DNA of 64,000 nucleotides from BOG-908 sp963848205 (lineage in GTDB: Bacteria; Pseudomonadota; Alphaproteobacteria; Acetobacterales; Acetobacteraceae): contig CAWKCV010000002.1 of the NCBI GenBank assembly GCA_963848205.1, positions 1 to 64,000 on the forward strand. The letters are read 5' to 3'. Below, in pieces: positions 8,263 through 16,468 of the stretch. The notes beneath the pieces were generated by a model. That model made no database searches and was not told where the DNA came from. It was given only the letters and a program-made list of their open reading frames with translations. Numbering within the stretch: position 1 is the first letter of the stretch; every line of letters starts with the position of its first letter. The position numbers and the translations under genes are program-made.

Positions 8263-8396
8263 TAGAAGGAAGCGTTCTTTTTTGAAAAAAAGAACCAAAA
8301 GACTTCTGCTTCTGGCCAAGTGCGTTCGGGCGAAGCAGCTTCGGGAGCGAAAGTTTTTTGGTTCTTTTTTTCAAAAAAGAACGCTTACCTTCCTCA
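8263..8396. repeat. Composite palindromic element, copy 5 (two matching arms)
   Basis: Both arms are the TTC/GAA variant (GTTCTTTTTTGAAAAAAAG and TTCTTTTTTTCAAAAAAGAAC) and are reverse complements, with CAAAAGACTTCTG and CGAAAGTTTTTTGG as inner palindromes. The unit fills the space between two divergent genes, so here it cannot be a simple terminator for either. Confidence 0.85.
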
Positions 8397-9023
8397 ATGC
8401 CCCTCATCATCACCATCGCCCAGCAAAAGGGCGGCGCCGGCAAGACCATGCTGGCCGCCAACCTCGCCGCCTGCTGGTCCATGACCCACCGCGTCGGTAT
8501 CCTCGACATCGACCCGCAGCACAGCCTCTCGCAATGGCAGACGCTGCGCAGCGGACTGGCGGGCGTGGCGGCCTTGGGCTTCTCCGACGCATCCGGCTGG
8601 CGCGTGAAGGGTGAGCTCGACCGGCTTTCGGCCGCGGCGGACATCCTGATCGTCGACACGCCGCCGCAGATCGACAGCGATGCATCGCGCGCCATCCGTG
8701 CGGCTCACCTGGTGGTCATCCCCGTGCAGCCCAGCATGCCGGATCTGTGGGCCAGCGCCGGCACGCTGAAACTGGTGGCCGCCGAACGCCGGCGCGTCGT
8801 CGCCGTGCTGAACCGGGCGCCGGCCAAGTCCGCGCTGCGTAGCGCGGTGGAGGCTTCGTTCGCGCAGACCGGGCTGCAATTGCTCCCGCAGGCGCTGGGC
8901 GACCGCCGCGCCTATGCGACATCGTTCGCGCGCGGTATGGGCGTCATCGAATCCCAGCCACGCTCCGTCGCGGCGACCGAAATGTCCGCCCTCGCGGACG
9001 CACTCCTGGAGATCGCCCGATGA
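8397..9023 (+). CDS. ParA/MinD-like P-loop ATPase
   Basis: This 208-residue cytoplasmic ATPase has the deviant Walker A motif KGGAGKTMLAANLA near residue 11, the switch I region GILDIDPQHSLSQW and Walker B LIVDTPPQIDSD. That is the ParA/Soj/MinD pattern used to position cargo such as plasmids, chemoreceptor arrays or polar complexes. No ParB-like partner or parS-like site is visible. The ATG at 8397 directly follows the right arm of repeat copy 5 without a clear ribosome site. Its TGA overlaps the ATG of a CopD-like membrane gene, which is therefore co-translated. Confidence 0.88.
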   Translation: MPLIITIAQQKGGAGKTMLAANLAACWSMTHRVGILDIDPQHSLSQWQTLRSGLAGVAALGFSDASGWRVKGELDRLSAAADILIVDTPPQIDSDASRAIRAAHLVVIPVQPSMPDLWASAGTLKLVAAERRRVVAVLNRAPAKSALRSAVEASFAQTGLQLLPQALGDRRAYATSFARGMGVIESQPRSVAATEMSALADALLEIAR

Positions 9024-9481
9024 ATTCCGGCCAACTGCTTTTGCCGAACGTGCTGCTGGCATTGCACCTGTTGGCGGCCAGCGCCTGGGTCGGCGGCATG
9101 GCCTATGCGCTGATCGTATTGCGCCCGGCCCTCTCCGTGCTCGACGCGACGCCGCGGTTGCAAATCCACATGCTGACGCTGAAACGCTTTTTCCTGGTGG
9201 TCTGGCACGCGATGCCGATCATGCTGCTCTCCGGCTGGGGCATGATCGTGGCGGCCGGCTGGAACATGGGCCATCTGCCCTGGTATGTGAACGTGATGCA
9301 GTTGCTCGGCCTCGTGATGGCCGGTTTGTTTCTCTACGTCTTCTTTGCACCCTATCGCCGGCTGCGACGCGCGATACGGCCGGCGCCGGAGTTGCTCGAC
9401 CGCATCCGGTTGTTGATTACGGCCAATTTGGCGTTGGGCGCGGCAGTGATCGTGGTGGCGTCGCTTGGGCATGTCTGGTGA
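9020..9481 (+). CDS. CopD-like four-helix membrane protein
   Basis: The 153-residue protein has four hydrophobic segments (LLALHLLAASAWVGGMAYALI, FFLVVWHAMPIMLLSGWGMIV, YVNVMQLLGLVMAGLFLYVFF, ITANLALGAAVIVVASLG). Histidines near the membrane faces follow the LHLLAASAWVGG pattern of the CopD/DUF2269-like family linked to copper or heme handling. It starts inside the stop of the ParA-like gene. Substrate and direction of transport are unknown. The following space holds two nested kinds of palindromic repeat before a convergent gene. Confidence 0.75.
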   Translation: MNSGQLLLPNVLLALHLLAASAWVGGMAYALIVLRPALSVLDATPRLQIHMLTLKRFFLVVWHAMPIMLLSGWGMIVAAGWNMGHLPWYVNVMQLLGLVMAGLFLYVFFAPYRRLRRAIRPAPELLDRIRLLITANLALGAAVIVVASLGHVW

Positions 9482-9706
9482 AGAAAGCGGTTCTTTTTCG
9501 AATAACAGAACCAAAGAACGGGCGTTTACGCCAGGGTCCGGGCTTGACCTGGGTATCTACGCGGACGAGCGAAGCGGCTTTGCTGCATGAGCACTCCTCG
9601 CTAAGCGAAGAGTTAAACTTCGTGACCATCGCGTGGATACCCGGGTCAAGCCCGGGCAAGACGGCATAGCGTCTCTGAACCCTTTCAGAAAAGGAGTGCT
9701 TTCTTC
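9482..9706. repeat. Composite palindromic element, copy 6, with a second repeat nested inside
   Basis: Outer arms at about 9482-9520 (GGTTCTTTTTCGAATAACAGAACC) and 9678-9706 (CCTTTCAGAAAAGGAGTGC) belong to the dispersed family. Between them lie inverted arms CCGGGCTTGACCTGGGTATC (from 9539) and GCGTGGATACCCGGGTCAAG (from 9630), of a type common in alphaproteobacterial intergenic DNA. The stretch has no gene and separates convergent genes. Confidence 0.75.
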
Positions 9707-11107
9707 CTACCCCCCAAACAGGTGCGTCGGCACCGACTGCAGCCCAACCAGATCGATCGAGCCATGATCGAAATGCAGCGTCACGCCGCCTGCCGCCGTG
9801 TTATCCGCCGTCACCGAATACGCGCTGGCCGAGACGAGCTGGATCTGCGCCAGATCGTCATGTGCCAGGCCATCGATCGAGATGTTGCCGAAGCCGCCAG
9901 TGCTGTCCGCGTTCAGCGTGATCAGCAGGCCGGCGTTCACGCCCGTATCGGTGATGGCAGCATTGGCATCCTGGGTCAGGTTGACGTTGTTGAACATGCC
10001 GGACGTGTTCAGCGAAGTTCCGAGAAGCGTGGCGTTCAGCGTCACATGGTCGGCGCCCACGGCGTGGCTGCCGCCCAGAGTGATTGTGTCCACGCCGCCG
10101 TTGAACGTTGCGGTCGCACCGCCATGGGCGAGCGTTACGCTGTTATGGCCGGTGTTGCCGACATCCGTGCCGACGATCAGGCGCGCGTTGCCGTAAGCGA
10201 GATCGATCGTGTTGTTGCCGTCACCCAGGCTGGCGCCCAGGAAAGCCTTATGCGTTGCCGAGGTGATGGTGAAGTTCTCATTGCCGCCGTGGATCTGGGC
10301 GTAGCTGTTGCTCATCGTGACGCGATCGGCAACGCCTGCGTTGCCGGCTGCAAAGGTGAGGGTGGCACTGCCGCCGCCGACGGATACGACATCGGCGCCG
10401 CTGCCCAGCGTGGCCACATTGCCGCTGCCCGAAACTGCGAGCGTGTCCGCACCATTGCCCAGAGCGATCGTGTTGCGCGCTCCGGCGATGCTGACATGGT
10501 CACTGCCGTTGCCGAGCGTGATCGTGTTCTCGATCGACGTGGCGTTCTGCAAATTGAAGGACTCATCGCCGCCCTGGATCGTGTTCTGCACGCCCACGAC
10601 GCTGACCGATGAGCTGTAGCCGGTCATCGCGTCGCCCGCCGCACCGATCGTGACGAACGCATTGCCGCCGCTGGTCAGATCGACGGAGTTGGTCGCGTCG
10701 CCATTCAGTTTGACGATGTTGCCGTAGGCACGGCCCTGCAAGTTCGTATCGCCTACATTGCCGAGCGTGACATTGGTCTGGCCGCCATGGTTGACCATCG
10801 AAACGGTCTCGGGACCTCCGGAAGCAGTAATGGACACATTCGAGTTATAGAGCGCCTGCGAGCTGATGACCTGGTCGAAAGCAGATGCGCCAAGATTGAT
10901 GACATCGGCGGTGGCGCCGGTGAAACCGGTCGTGTTGAGGTCGATACAGTCGAACTGCCCGCCGAGAATGTTGACGGTATCGGCAGCGCCGCCCATCAGC
11001 ACTGTGTTGTCGTAACCGTTGAGATTGAAAACCTCGTTGCCGGTACTCATACCATAGGCAGTCGACCTGCCGTTCATCGCGATGGTGCTGGTGGTGGAAG
11101 TTGACAT
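9707..11107 (-). CDS. RTX-like beta-roll repeat protein, possibly secreted
   Basis: The 466-residue protein is almost wholly made of short glycine/aspartate-rich strands. Three GNGxD-type calcium-binding nonapeptides occur in a row in the middle (LGNGSDHVSIAG, LGNGADTLAVSG, LGSGADVVSVGG), and looser repeats run over the rest. It is rich in Asn, Thr, Gly and Ala with few charged residues, as in type I-secreted or surface beta-roll proteins. No N-terminal signal peptide is seen, and no ABC exporter lies nearby. The start ATG at 11107 has AAAGGA eight bases upstream. Function is unknown; adhesin or matrix protein is a guess. Confidence 0.75.
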   Translation of the reverse strand: MSTSTTSTIAMNGRSTAYGMSTGNEVFNLNGYDNTVLMGGAADTVNILGGQFDCIDLNTTGFTGATADVINLGASAFDQVISSQALYNSNVSITASGGPETVSMVNHGGQTNVTLGNVGDTNLQGRAYGNIVKLNGDATNSVDLTSGGNAFVTIGAAGDAMTGYSSSVSVVGVQNTIQGGDESFNLQNATSIENTITLGNGSDHVSIAGARNTIALGNGADTLAVSGSGNVATLGSGADVVSVGGGSATLTFAAGNAGVADRVTMSNSYAQIHGGNENFTITSATHKAFLGASLGDGNNTIDLAYGNARLIVGTDVGNTGHNSVTLAHGGATATFNGGVDTITLGGSHAVGADHVTLNATLLGTSLNTSGMFNNVNLTQDANAAITDTGVNAGLLITLNADSTGGFGNISIDGLAHDDLAQIQLVSASAYSVTADNTAAGGVTLHFDHGSIDLVGLQSVPTHLFGG

Positions 11108-11463
11108 TGAGCGTGTCCTTTCGTGACATGCGTCGTGACTGGGTGGGCGCGTGAAGACGCCGGGGATTGTGCTCTCGTGGACCAAAAGCGTTCCGGCTAG
11201 TTATCAAACCGAACCCGCAAGAATGTTATACCGGAACGAAACGGGAATTACCCAACGGAGAGTCGTCAACTCTGCCATGCGGTAAGTATTAAACTGTTTG
11301 TTTACTTGTCCGCCGCATCGATGTCGTCAGGCGGTTGTTAACCGTTCAGCAAAAAAGGCAAAAGCGACTTCTTTTTGGAAGAGTAAGCAAAAACTTCTGC
11401 TCCGCTGGCGCGTACCTCACGACTTGTTTTCTCTATTCGGGGCAATTCGCTCTACGGTGGGGC
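11108..11463. other. Divergent intergenic region of RTX-like gene and ntrY
   Basis: These 356 bp separate two divergent genes and are clearly more A+T-rich around 11200-11310 (AAACTGTTTGTTTAC) than the surrounding genes, as expected for promoters. An imperfect palindrome AGAGT/ACTCT occurs near 11260-11275. A degraded repeat arm lies at about 11345-11405. No convincing gene or RNA was found in it. Confidence 0.5.
11345..11405. repeat. Composite palindromic element, copy 7 (degraded arm)
   Basis: The sequence keeps the order of the family (GCGACTTCTTTTTGGAAGAG, then GCAAAAACTTCTGCTCC), but the first hairpin is imperfect. It lies upstream of ntrY. Confidence 0.5.
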
Positions 11464-13752
11464 ATGGATGCCCTCACCACAGAACGCTCGCGCGCACGCC
11501 ATATCGGCGACGTGCTGCTCGGCCTGCGTGTCACGCTTGCTCTCGTCGCCATCGCGGCAGCCCTCGGGATCGGCAGCTTCGTCCTGATGTCCAGCGGCGC
11601 ACCGCTGGCAATCCGGCCCAACCTCGTCACCGCCCTCGTCGTCTCCAACCTGTCGGTGCTGATGGTGCTGGCGGTCTCGCTTGCCGGCCGCATCACCCGT
11701 GTGTGGGTCGCGCGCCGGCGCGGCTCGGCAGGCTCGCGGCTGCATGTGCGCCTGGTGCTGCTGTTCAGCGTGGTCGCCGTCATCCCGACCATCCTGGTCG
11801 GCGTGGGGGCGACCGCACTGTTCTCGCTCGGCATCCAGTTCTGGTTCAACGACCGCATCCGCACCGCCCTGCAGCAAGGGCTGGACGCGAGCCAGGGCTA
11901 CCTCGCCGAGCACCGCGACACGATCAAGACCGACGCGCTGGCGATGAAATCCGAGCTGGAGGATGCCGGCCGCGTCATGTTCGACCAGCCTGCCGCCTTC
12001 CGCGAGGTGCTGGAAAACCAGACCCTGCAGCGCGGGCTGGACGAGGCGGTGATCTTCGAGCCCAGCAACGGCCACGTGCTGGTCAGCGCCGGGCTGCTGG
12101 CCGCCTCGGGCCCTGGCAAGCTGCCGCCGGGTGCCGAGGAAGCCGCCGTGAACGGCGAGGTGCCCGTGCTGAGCAACGGCACCGACACCGAGGTGCGGGC
12201 ACTCGTCCAGCTCGGCAGCACGCCGCCGCTGCTGATGGTCATCGAACGCCCGGTCGACCCCACCATCCTCGCCCACATGCACGCGACCGAAGACGCGGTG
12301 GCGCAATACGAGCGGCTGGACCAGAACCGCGCCAACCTGCAGGTGACGTTCGCCGCCATCTTCGCGCTCGTCGCACTGCTGGTGCTCACCGCCGCCGTCT
12401 CGATCGGGCTGCTGATGGCCAACCAGATCGCGCGCCCCGTCGGCTGGCTGATGCAGGCGGCCGAGCGCGTTCGCGGCGGCGATCTGGGGGTGCGCGTGCC
12501 CGAGGTTGGCAGCGAGGACGAGCTCGCCAGCCTCAGCCGCGCCTTCAACCGCATGACCAACCAGTTGAGCGGTCAGCGCGCCGAACTGATGAGCGCCTAT
12601 AGCCAGATCGACGAGCGCCGCCGCTTTACCGAAACCGTGCTCTCCGGCGTCTCGGCCGGCGTGATCGGGCTGGACGGCCAAGGCCGCGTGGAACTGCCGA
12701 ACCGCGCCGCCAGCGCCCTGCTGGGGCTCGATCTGCAGCAGATCGCGGGCCAGACCCTGTGTCAGCACGTGCCCGAAATGGAACCTTTGCTCACCCAGTG
12801 CATGGCCGGGCCAGGCCGGGCGGTCACCGGCGAAATCCAGGCCGGCGGCCAGCGGCGGCGCACTCTGCTGGTGCGCATCGCGCCCGAGATGAAATTGGGC
12901 CGCGCGCACGGCTTCGTCGTCACCTTCGACGACATCACCGAACTGCAATCCGCCCAACGCAAGGCAGCCTGGGCGGACGTAGCACGCCGCATCGCCCACG
13001 AGATCAAGAACCCGCTCACCCCGATCCAGCTCGCCGCCGAACGCCTCAAGCGCCGCTTCGCACGCGAGATCACCTCCGACCCGGAAACATTCATCCAATG
13101 TGCCGACACCATCGTGCGCCACGTCGGCGATATCGGCCGCATGGTGGACGAGTTCTCCGCCTTCGCCCGCATGCCGGTGCCGGTGATCCGACCGGAGGAT
13201 ATCGGCCGCGTAGTCCGCGAATCGATGGTGCTCCAGCGCAGCGCCCGGCCGGAGATCGACTGGGTGACCGACATCCCCGAACGCGGGCCGGTGGCCCCCT
13301 GCGACCGCCGGCAGCTCGGCCAGGCATTGACCAATCTGCTGGTGAACGCGGCCAACTCGGTTGCCATGCGACCGCGTGCCGCCGGCGAGCACGGGCACAT
13401 TCGCGTGAGTGTGCAAGCGCACGAAGGCATGGTCCGCATCGCCGTTGAGGACGACGGGATCGGCCTGCCAGAGGGCGATCGCGCGCGCCTGACCGAGCCT
13501 TACGTGACGCACAAGCCGAAAGGCACGGGCCTGGGGCTTGCCATTGTGAAGAAGATCATGGAGGACCATGGCGGATCGGTCACACTGGATGACCGGCAAG
13601 GCACAGGCGACGACACGATGGGCGCAGTCGCTGCGTTAGTGTTGCCGGAAACACCACCGGCTTCGGCCGACGCGCCCGATCGCGTGCCGGGTCCGGTGAC
13701 GCTGGAGAGCGATGGAATGGCTCTGGAAGGGAAGGAAGGCGATGGCGCATGA
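11464..13752 (+). CDS. ntrY: NtrY-family sensor histidine kinase
   Basis: The 762-residue membrane kinase senses nitrogen or redox-related signals and phosphorylates NtrX. It has several N-terminal membrane helices (LRVTLALVAIAAALGIG, LVTALVVSNLSVLMVLAVSL, LVLLFSVVAVIPTILVGVG) and an extracytoplasmic region. A last helix and HAMP domain follow near residues 300-365 (MANQIARPVGWLMQAAERV), then a PAS domain. The kinase core has H box RRIAHEIKNPLTPIQ (His near 511) and G boxes VEDDGIGLP and GTGLGLAIVKKIMEDHGG. ATG 11464 is the likely start. The end overlaps ntrX by 11 bases, forming the usual ntrY-ntrX operon; ntrB/ntrC are not in the window. Confidence 0.92.
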   Translation: MDALTTERSRARHIGDVLLGLRVTLALVAIAAALGIGSFVLMSSGAPLAIRPNLVTALVVSNLSVLMVLAVSLAGRITRVWVARRRGSAGSRLHVRLVLLFSVVAVIPTILVGVGATALFSLGIQFWFNDRIRTALQQGLDASQGYLAEHRDTIKTDALAMKSELEDAGRVMFDQPAAFREVLENQTLQRGLDEAVIFEPSNGHVLVSAGLLAASGPGKLPPGAEEAAVNGEVPVLSNGTDTEVRALVQLGSTPPLLMVIERPVDPTILAHMHATEDAVAQYERLDQNRANLQVTFAAIFALVALLVLTAAVSIGLLMANQIARPVGWLMQAAERVRGGDLGVRVPEVGSEDELASLSRAFNRMTNQLSGQRAELMSAYSQIDERRRFTETVLSGVSAGVIGLDGQGRVELPNRAASALLGLDLQQIAGQTLCQHVPEMEPLLTQCMAGPGRAVTGEIQAGGQRRRTLLVRIAPEMKLGRAHGFVVTFDDITELQSAQRKAAWADVARRIAHEIKNPLTPIQLAAERLKRRFAREITSDPETFIQCADTIVRHVGDIGRMVDEFSAFARMPVPVIRPEDIGRVVRESMVLQRSARPEIDWVTDIPERGPVAPCDRRQLGQALTNLLVNAANSVAMRPRAAGEHGHIRVSVQAHEGMVRIAVEDDGIGLPEGDRARLTEPYVTHKPKGTGLGLAIVKKIMEDHGGSVTLDDRQGTGDDTMGAVAALVLPETPPASADAPDRVPGPVTLESDGMALEGKEGDGA

Positions 13753-15154
13753 AATCCTGATCGTCGACGACGAACCGGATATCCGGCTGCTCATCGACGG
13801 GCTGCTGCGCGACGAGGGTTACGAGACACGGCAAGCCGGGGATTCGGACGCGGCGATTGCCGCCTTCCGCGCGCGCCGCCCCTCGCTGATCCTGCTCGAC
13901 GTCTGGCTGCAAGGCTCCAAGCTCGACGGCCTCGGCATTCTCAAGGCACTGCATCGCGAGGAGCCGGCCGTGCCCGCGGTGATGATCAGCGGTCATGGCA
14001 ATATCGAGACTGCGGTTACCGCCATTCAGCACGGCGCCTACGATTTCATTGAAAAACCGTTCCAGTCCGACCGGCTGCTGCTAGTCATCCGGCGCGCGCT
14101 GGAAGCCGCACGCCTGGCCGCTGAGAATGCCGAGCTGCGCCTGCGCGCCGGCCAGGAAGCCAGCATCACCGGCGCCAGCCCCGCCATCAATGCGGTGCGC
14201 AGCCAGATAGAGCGTGTCGCACCCACCGGATCGCGCGTGCTGATTTCCGGCTCTGCGGGCAGCGGCAAGGAAATCGTCGCCCGCACCATCCATGCCCGCT
14301 CCCGCCGTGCGGAAGGCCCGTTCGTGGCGCTGAACTGCGCCACGCTGAATCCTGCGCGGTTCGAGGAGGAGCTGTTCGGCGTCGAAGCCGGCAACGATCC
14401 GGGTGCCCTGCCCCGCCGCGCCGGCGTGCTCGAACGTGCCCATGGCGGCACGCTGCTGCTCGACGAGGTGAGCGACATGCCGCTCGAAACCCAGGGCAAG
14501 ATCGTCCGCGCCCTGCAGGACCAGACATTCGAACGCATCGGCGGCTCCAGCCGCGTGAAGGTCGATGTGCGCGTGTTGGCCACCACCAATCGCGACCTGC
14601 AGGCCGAGATCGCCGCCGGCCGATTCCGCGAGGATCTATACTATCGCCTGGCCGTGGTGCCGATGCGGCTGCCCGGCCTGCGCGAACGGCGGGAGGACAT
14701 ACCCGAACTGGCGCGGCATTTCCTGGCGCGCGCGGCGGAGACCGCCGGCCTGCCGGGCCGCGAGCTGTCGGCCGACGCGGTGACCGCGCTGCAGGCCTAC
14801 GATTGGCCCGGCAACGTGCGCCAGCTCCGCAACCTGATGGACTGGCTGCTCATCATGGCGCCGGGCGGTGCCGCCGAAGCGATCCGCGCGGAAATGCTGC
14901 CGCCGGAAATCGGCCAGGGCGCGCCCGCGTTGCTGAATTTCGATCCGACGGCCGACGTGATGGCGCTGCCGCTGCGCGAGGCGCGCGACATGTTCGAGAC
15001 GCAGTATCTGCAGGCGCAGTTGCTGCGGTTCGGCGGCAACATTTCGCGGACCGCGGGGTTCGTGGGGATGGAGCGGAGCGCGCTGCATCGCAAGCTGAAG
15101 CAGTTGGGGGTCAATTCAGAGGATCGGGCGGCGGCGGCGGCGGCGGCGGGGTGA
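13742..15154 (+). CDS. ntrX: NtrX-family response regulator
   Basis: The 470-residue protein has an N-terminal receiver domain (ILIVDDEPDIR, phospho-acceptor in LILLDVW, lysine in EKPFQSD) and an AAA+ domain with Walker A SGSAGSGKEIVART and Walker B TLLLDEVSDMPLE. A Fis-type helix-turn-helix follows near the end (GNISRTAGFVGMERSALHRKL). The GAFTGA loop that contacts sigma-54 is missing: after ELFG comes VEAGNDPGALPRRAGV. Some alphaproteobacterial NtrX proteins share this loss, so it may act without sigma-54. The C-terminus is a run of eight alanines and one glycine from a (GGC/GCG)n tract at about 15127-15151. A repeat starts one base after the TGA. Confidence 0.92.
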   Translation: MAHEILIVDDEPDIRLLIDGLLRDEGYETRQAGDSDAAIAAFRARRPSLILLDVWLQGSKLDGLGILKALHREEPAVPAVMISGHGNIETAVTAIQHGAYDFIEKPFQSDRLLLVIRRALEAARLAAENAELRLRAGQEASITGASPAINAVRSQIERVAPTGSRVLISGSAGSGKEIVARTIHARSRRAEGPFVALNCATLNPARFEEELFGVEAGNDPGALPRRAGVLERAHGGTLLLDEVSDMPLETQGKIVRALQDQTFERIGGSSRVKVDVRVLATTNRDLQAEIAAGRFREDLYYRLAVVPMRLPGLRERREDIPELARHFLARAAETAGLPGRELSADAVTALQAYDWPGNVRQLRNLMDWLLIMAPGGAAEAIRAEMLPPEIGQGAPALLNFDPTADVMALPLREARDMFETQYLQAQLLRFGGNISRTAGFVGMERSALHRKLKQLGVNSEDRAAAAAAAG

Positions 15155-15307
15155 AGAAAGCCGTCCTTTTTTGAAAAAAGGACCAGAAAACTTCTGCTCT
15201 CTGGCTCGGCCGGACTTGCCTGCTTATGTCGTGCTCAGATTTTCCACCAGCGAGGGAACAAGAGTTTTCTGGTCCTTCTTTCCAAAAAAGGACTGCTTTT
15301 TTCAGAG
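15155..15307. repeat. Composite palindromic element, copy 8 (two matching arms)
   Basis: The left arm has CCGTCCTTTTTTGAAAAAAG and CCAGAAAACTTCTGC. The right arm has AGAGTTTTCTGG and TCCTTCTTTCCAAAAAAGGA. They are reverse complements of the TCC class. It lies between co-oriented ntrX and the FKBP gene. Confidence 0.85.
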
Positions 15308-15313
15308 GTCCAC

Positions 15314-15733
15314 ATGCGCAAACTAACCCTATCCGCCCTACTAGGAGCCGTATTCATGACCACCGCCCAAGCGGCCGATACCTTCGTGCCCATGGCCTCC
15401 GGCGTGCAGTATCACGACGAAGTCGTTGGCACCGGCCCGGAGCCGAAGCCCGGCCAGAACGTGAAAGTCCAATATACCGGCTGGCTATACGAAGACGGCA
15501 AGAAAGGCGCCAAGTTCGACAGCTCGCGCGATCGCAACGAGCCGTTCACCTTTGTCATCGGCCAGGGGCAGGTCATCGCGGGCTGGGACAGCGGTGTGGC
15601 CACCATGCATGTCGGCGGCAAGCGCACGCTGATCATCCCGCCCGCACAGGCCTATGGCGAACGCGGCGCCGGCGGCGTCATTCCGCCCAACGCGACCCTG
15701 ATGTTCGACGTCGAGCTGCTCGGCGTCCAGTAA
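15314..15733 (+). CDS. FKBP-type peptidyl-prolyl isomerase, exported
   Basis: The 139-residue protein has a signal peptide (MRKLTLSALLGAVFMTTAQA) and then a single FKBP domain: GVQYHDEVVGTG, VKVQYTGWLYEDG, KFDSSRDRNEPFTFVIG, VIAGWDSGVATMHVGGKRTL, and the end VIPPNATLMFDVELLG. These residues line the substrate pocket of FK506-binding isomerases. It probably helps fold proteins in the periplasm. AGAGG precedes the ATG, which is close to repeat copy 8. A glyoxalase-fold gene follows 8 bases after the stop and may be co-transcribed. Confidence 0.93.
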   Translation: MRKLTLSALLGAVFMTTAQAADTFVPMASGVQYHDEVVGTGPEPKPGQNVKVQYTGWLYEDGKKGAKFDSSRDRNEPFTFVIGQGQVIAGWDSGVATMHVGGKRTLIIPPAQAYGERGAGGVIPPNATLMFDVELLGVQ

Positions 15734-15741
15734 CCCGCGCG

Positions 15742-16101
15742 ATGGCAGAGATCGTGGCAATCCGCCCGTTTCTGCCGGCCCGCGATTTCGGCCTGTCGCG
15801 ACGCTACTACACCGCACTCGGCGGCCGCACGCTGCACCAGGACGAGACGATCTGCGTCTTTGCCTGGGAGCAGGCCGGGTTTCTCCTGCAGAACTACTTC
15901 CAGGCGGATTGGGCGGCCAACTGCATGATGCAGCTGGTGGTGGCCGATCTCGACGGATGGTGGCGGCAGACGCAGCCCGAACACCACGCCGCCACGTTCG
16001 GAGCCGCCGAACCGCGCCCGCCCGCCATTCAACCCTGGGGCATGAAAGTTGGCTACCTGTTCGACCCGTCCGGCGTGCTGTGGCACGTGGTCGGCGAATG
16101 A
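15742..16101 (+). CDS. Glyoxalase/bleomycin-resistance (VOC) fold protein
   Basis: This 119-residue protein has the paired beta-alpha-beta-beta-beta modules of the VOC superfamily: IRPFLPARDFGLSRRYYTALGG at the start and KVGYLFDPSGVLWHVVGE at the end. It resembles bleomycin-resistance-like proteins of unknown substrate, and the metal-binding residues are incomplete. It follows the FKBP gene by 8 bases. The frame is open further upstream, but ATG 15742 gives the normal family start. Confidence 0.8.
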   Translation: MAEIVAIRPFLPARDFGLSRRYYTALGGRTLHQDETICVFAWEQAGFLLQNYFQADWAANCMMQLVVADLDGWWRQTQPEHHAATFGAAEPRPPAIQPWGMKVGYLFDPSGVLWHVVGE

Positions 16102-16213
16102 TCTCGAAACGACCCCTATCCAGAACGGTCATATTGCGTCACAACTTTGCCCTGAATTGGCCTTCCTGCACGCCGATCCTGCCCATCGTTCAATCAGCCA
16201 TAGGACACATACC

Positions 16214-16468
16214 ATGAAGAAGCTTCTCCTCTCCGCCCTGCTCGCCACCTCCTTCGCCCTGCCGGCCCTCGCGCAGGACGTGGTGCCGCCCGCCGGCACC
16301 GCGGCTGCTCCCGAGACGAACGCGGCGATCGCGCATCACGACCGCAAGGTCGCCCATCGCGCCGCCCGCCATGGTCATTATCGCAAGGCCGCCGCCGCCA
16401 ACCACGCCGCCAATGCAGCTTCGACCGATGCGGCAGTGACGAGCGGCGGGACTGTCGTTCCGCGTTAA
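16214..16468 (+). CDS. Small exported histidine-rich protein
   Basis: The 84-residue product has a clear signal peptide (MKKLLLSALLATSFALPALA). The short mature part is rich in His, Ala and Arg (HHDRKVAHRAARHGHYRKAAA). Six His in 25 residues suggest metal binding or acid buffering, but this is inference. It has no recognised domain. Its stop overlaps the stop of the convergent GNAT/CelD-like gene by three bases, and a strong rho-independent terminator follows at 16526-16554. Confidence 0.7.
   Translation: MKKLLLSALLATSFALPALAQDVVPPAGTAAAPETNAAIAHHDRKVAHRAARHGHYRKAAAANHAANAASTDAAVTSGGTVVPR

Noticed and set aside
5804..8614. Very long open frame of 936 codons on the plus strand, opposite the transketolase-like gene
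   Set aside because: It is antisense to a gene with clear motifs and has the Arg/His/Gln-rich composition of a GC-rich shadow frame; no domain fits.
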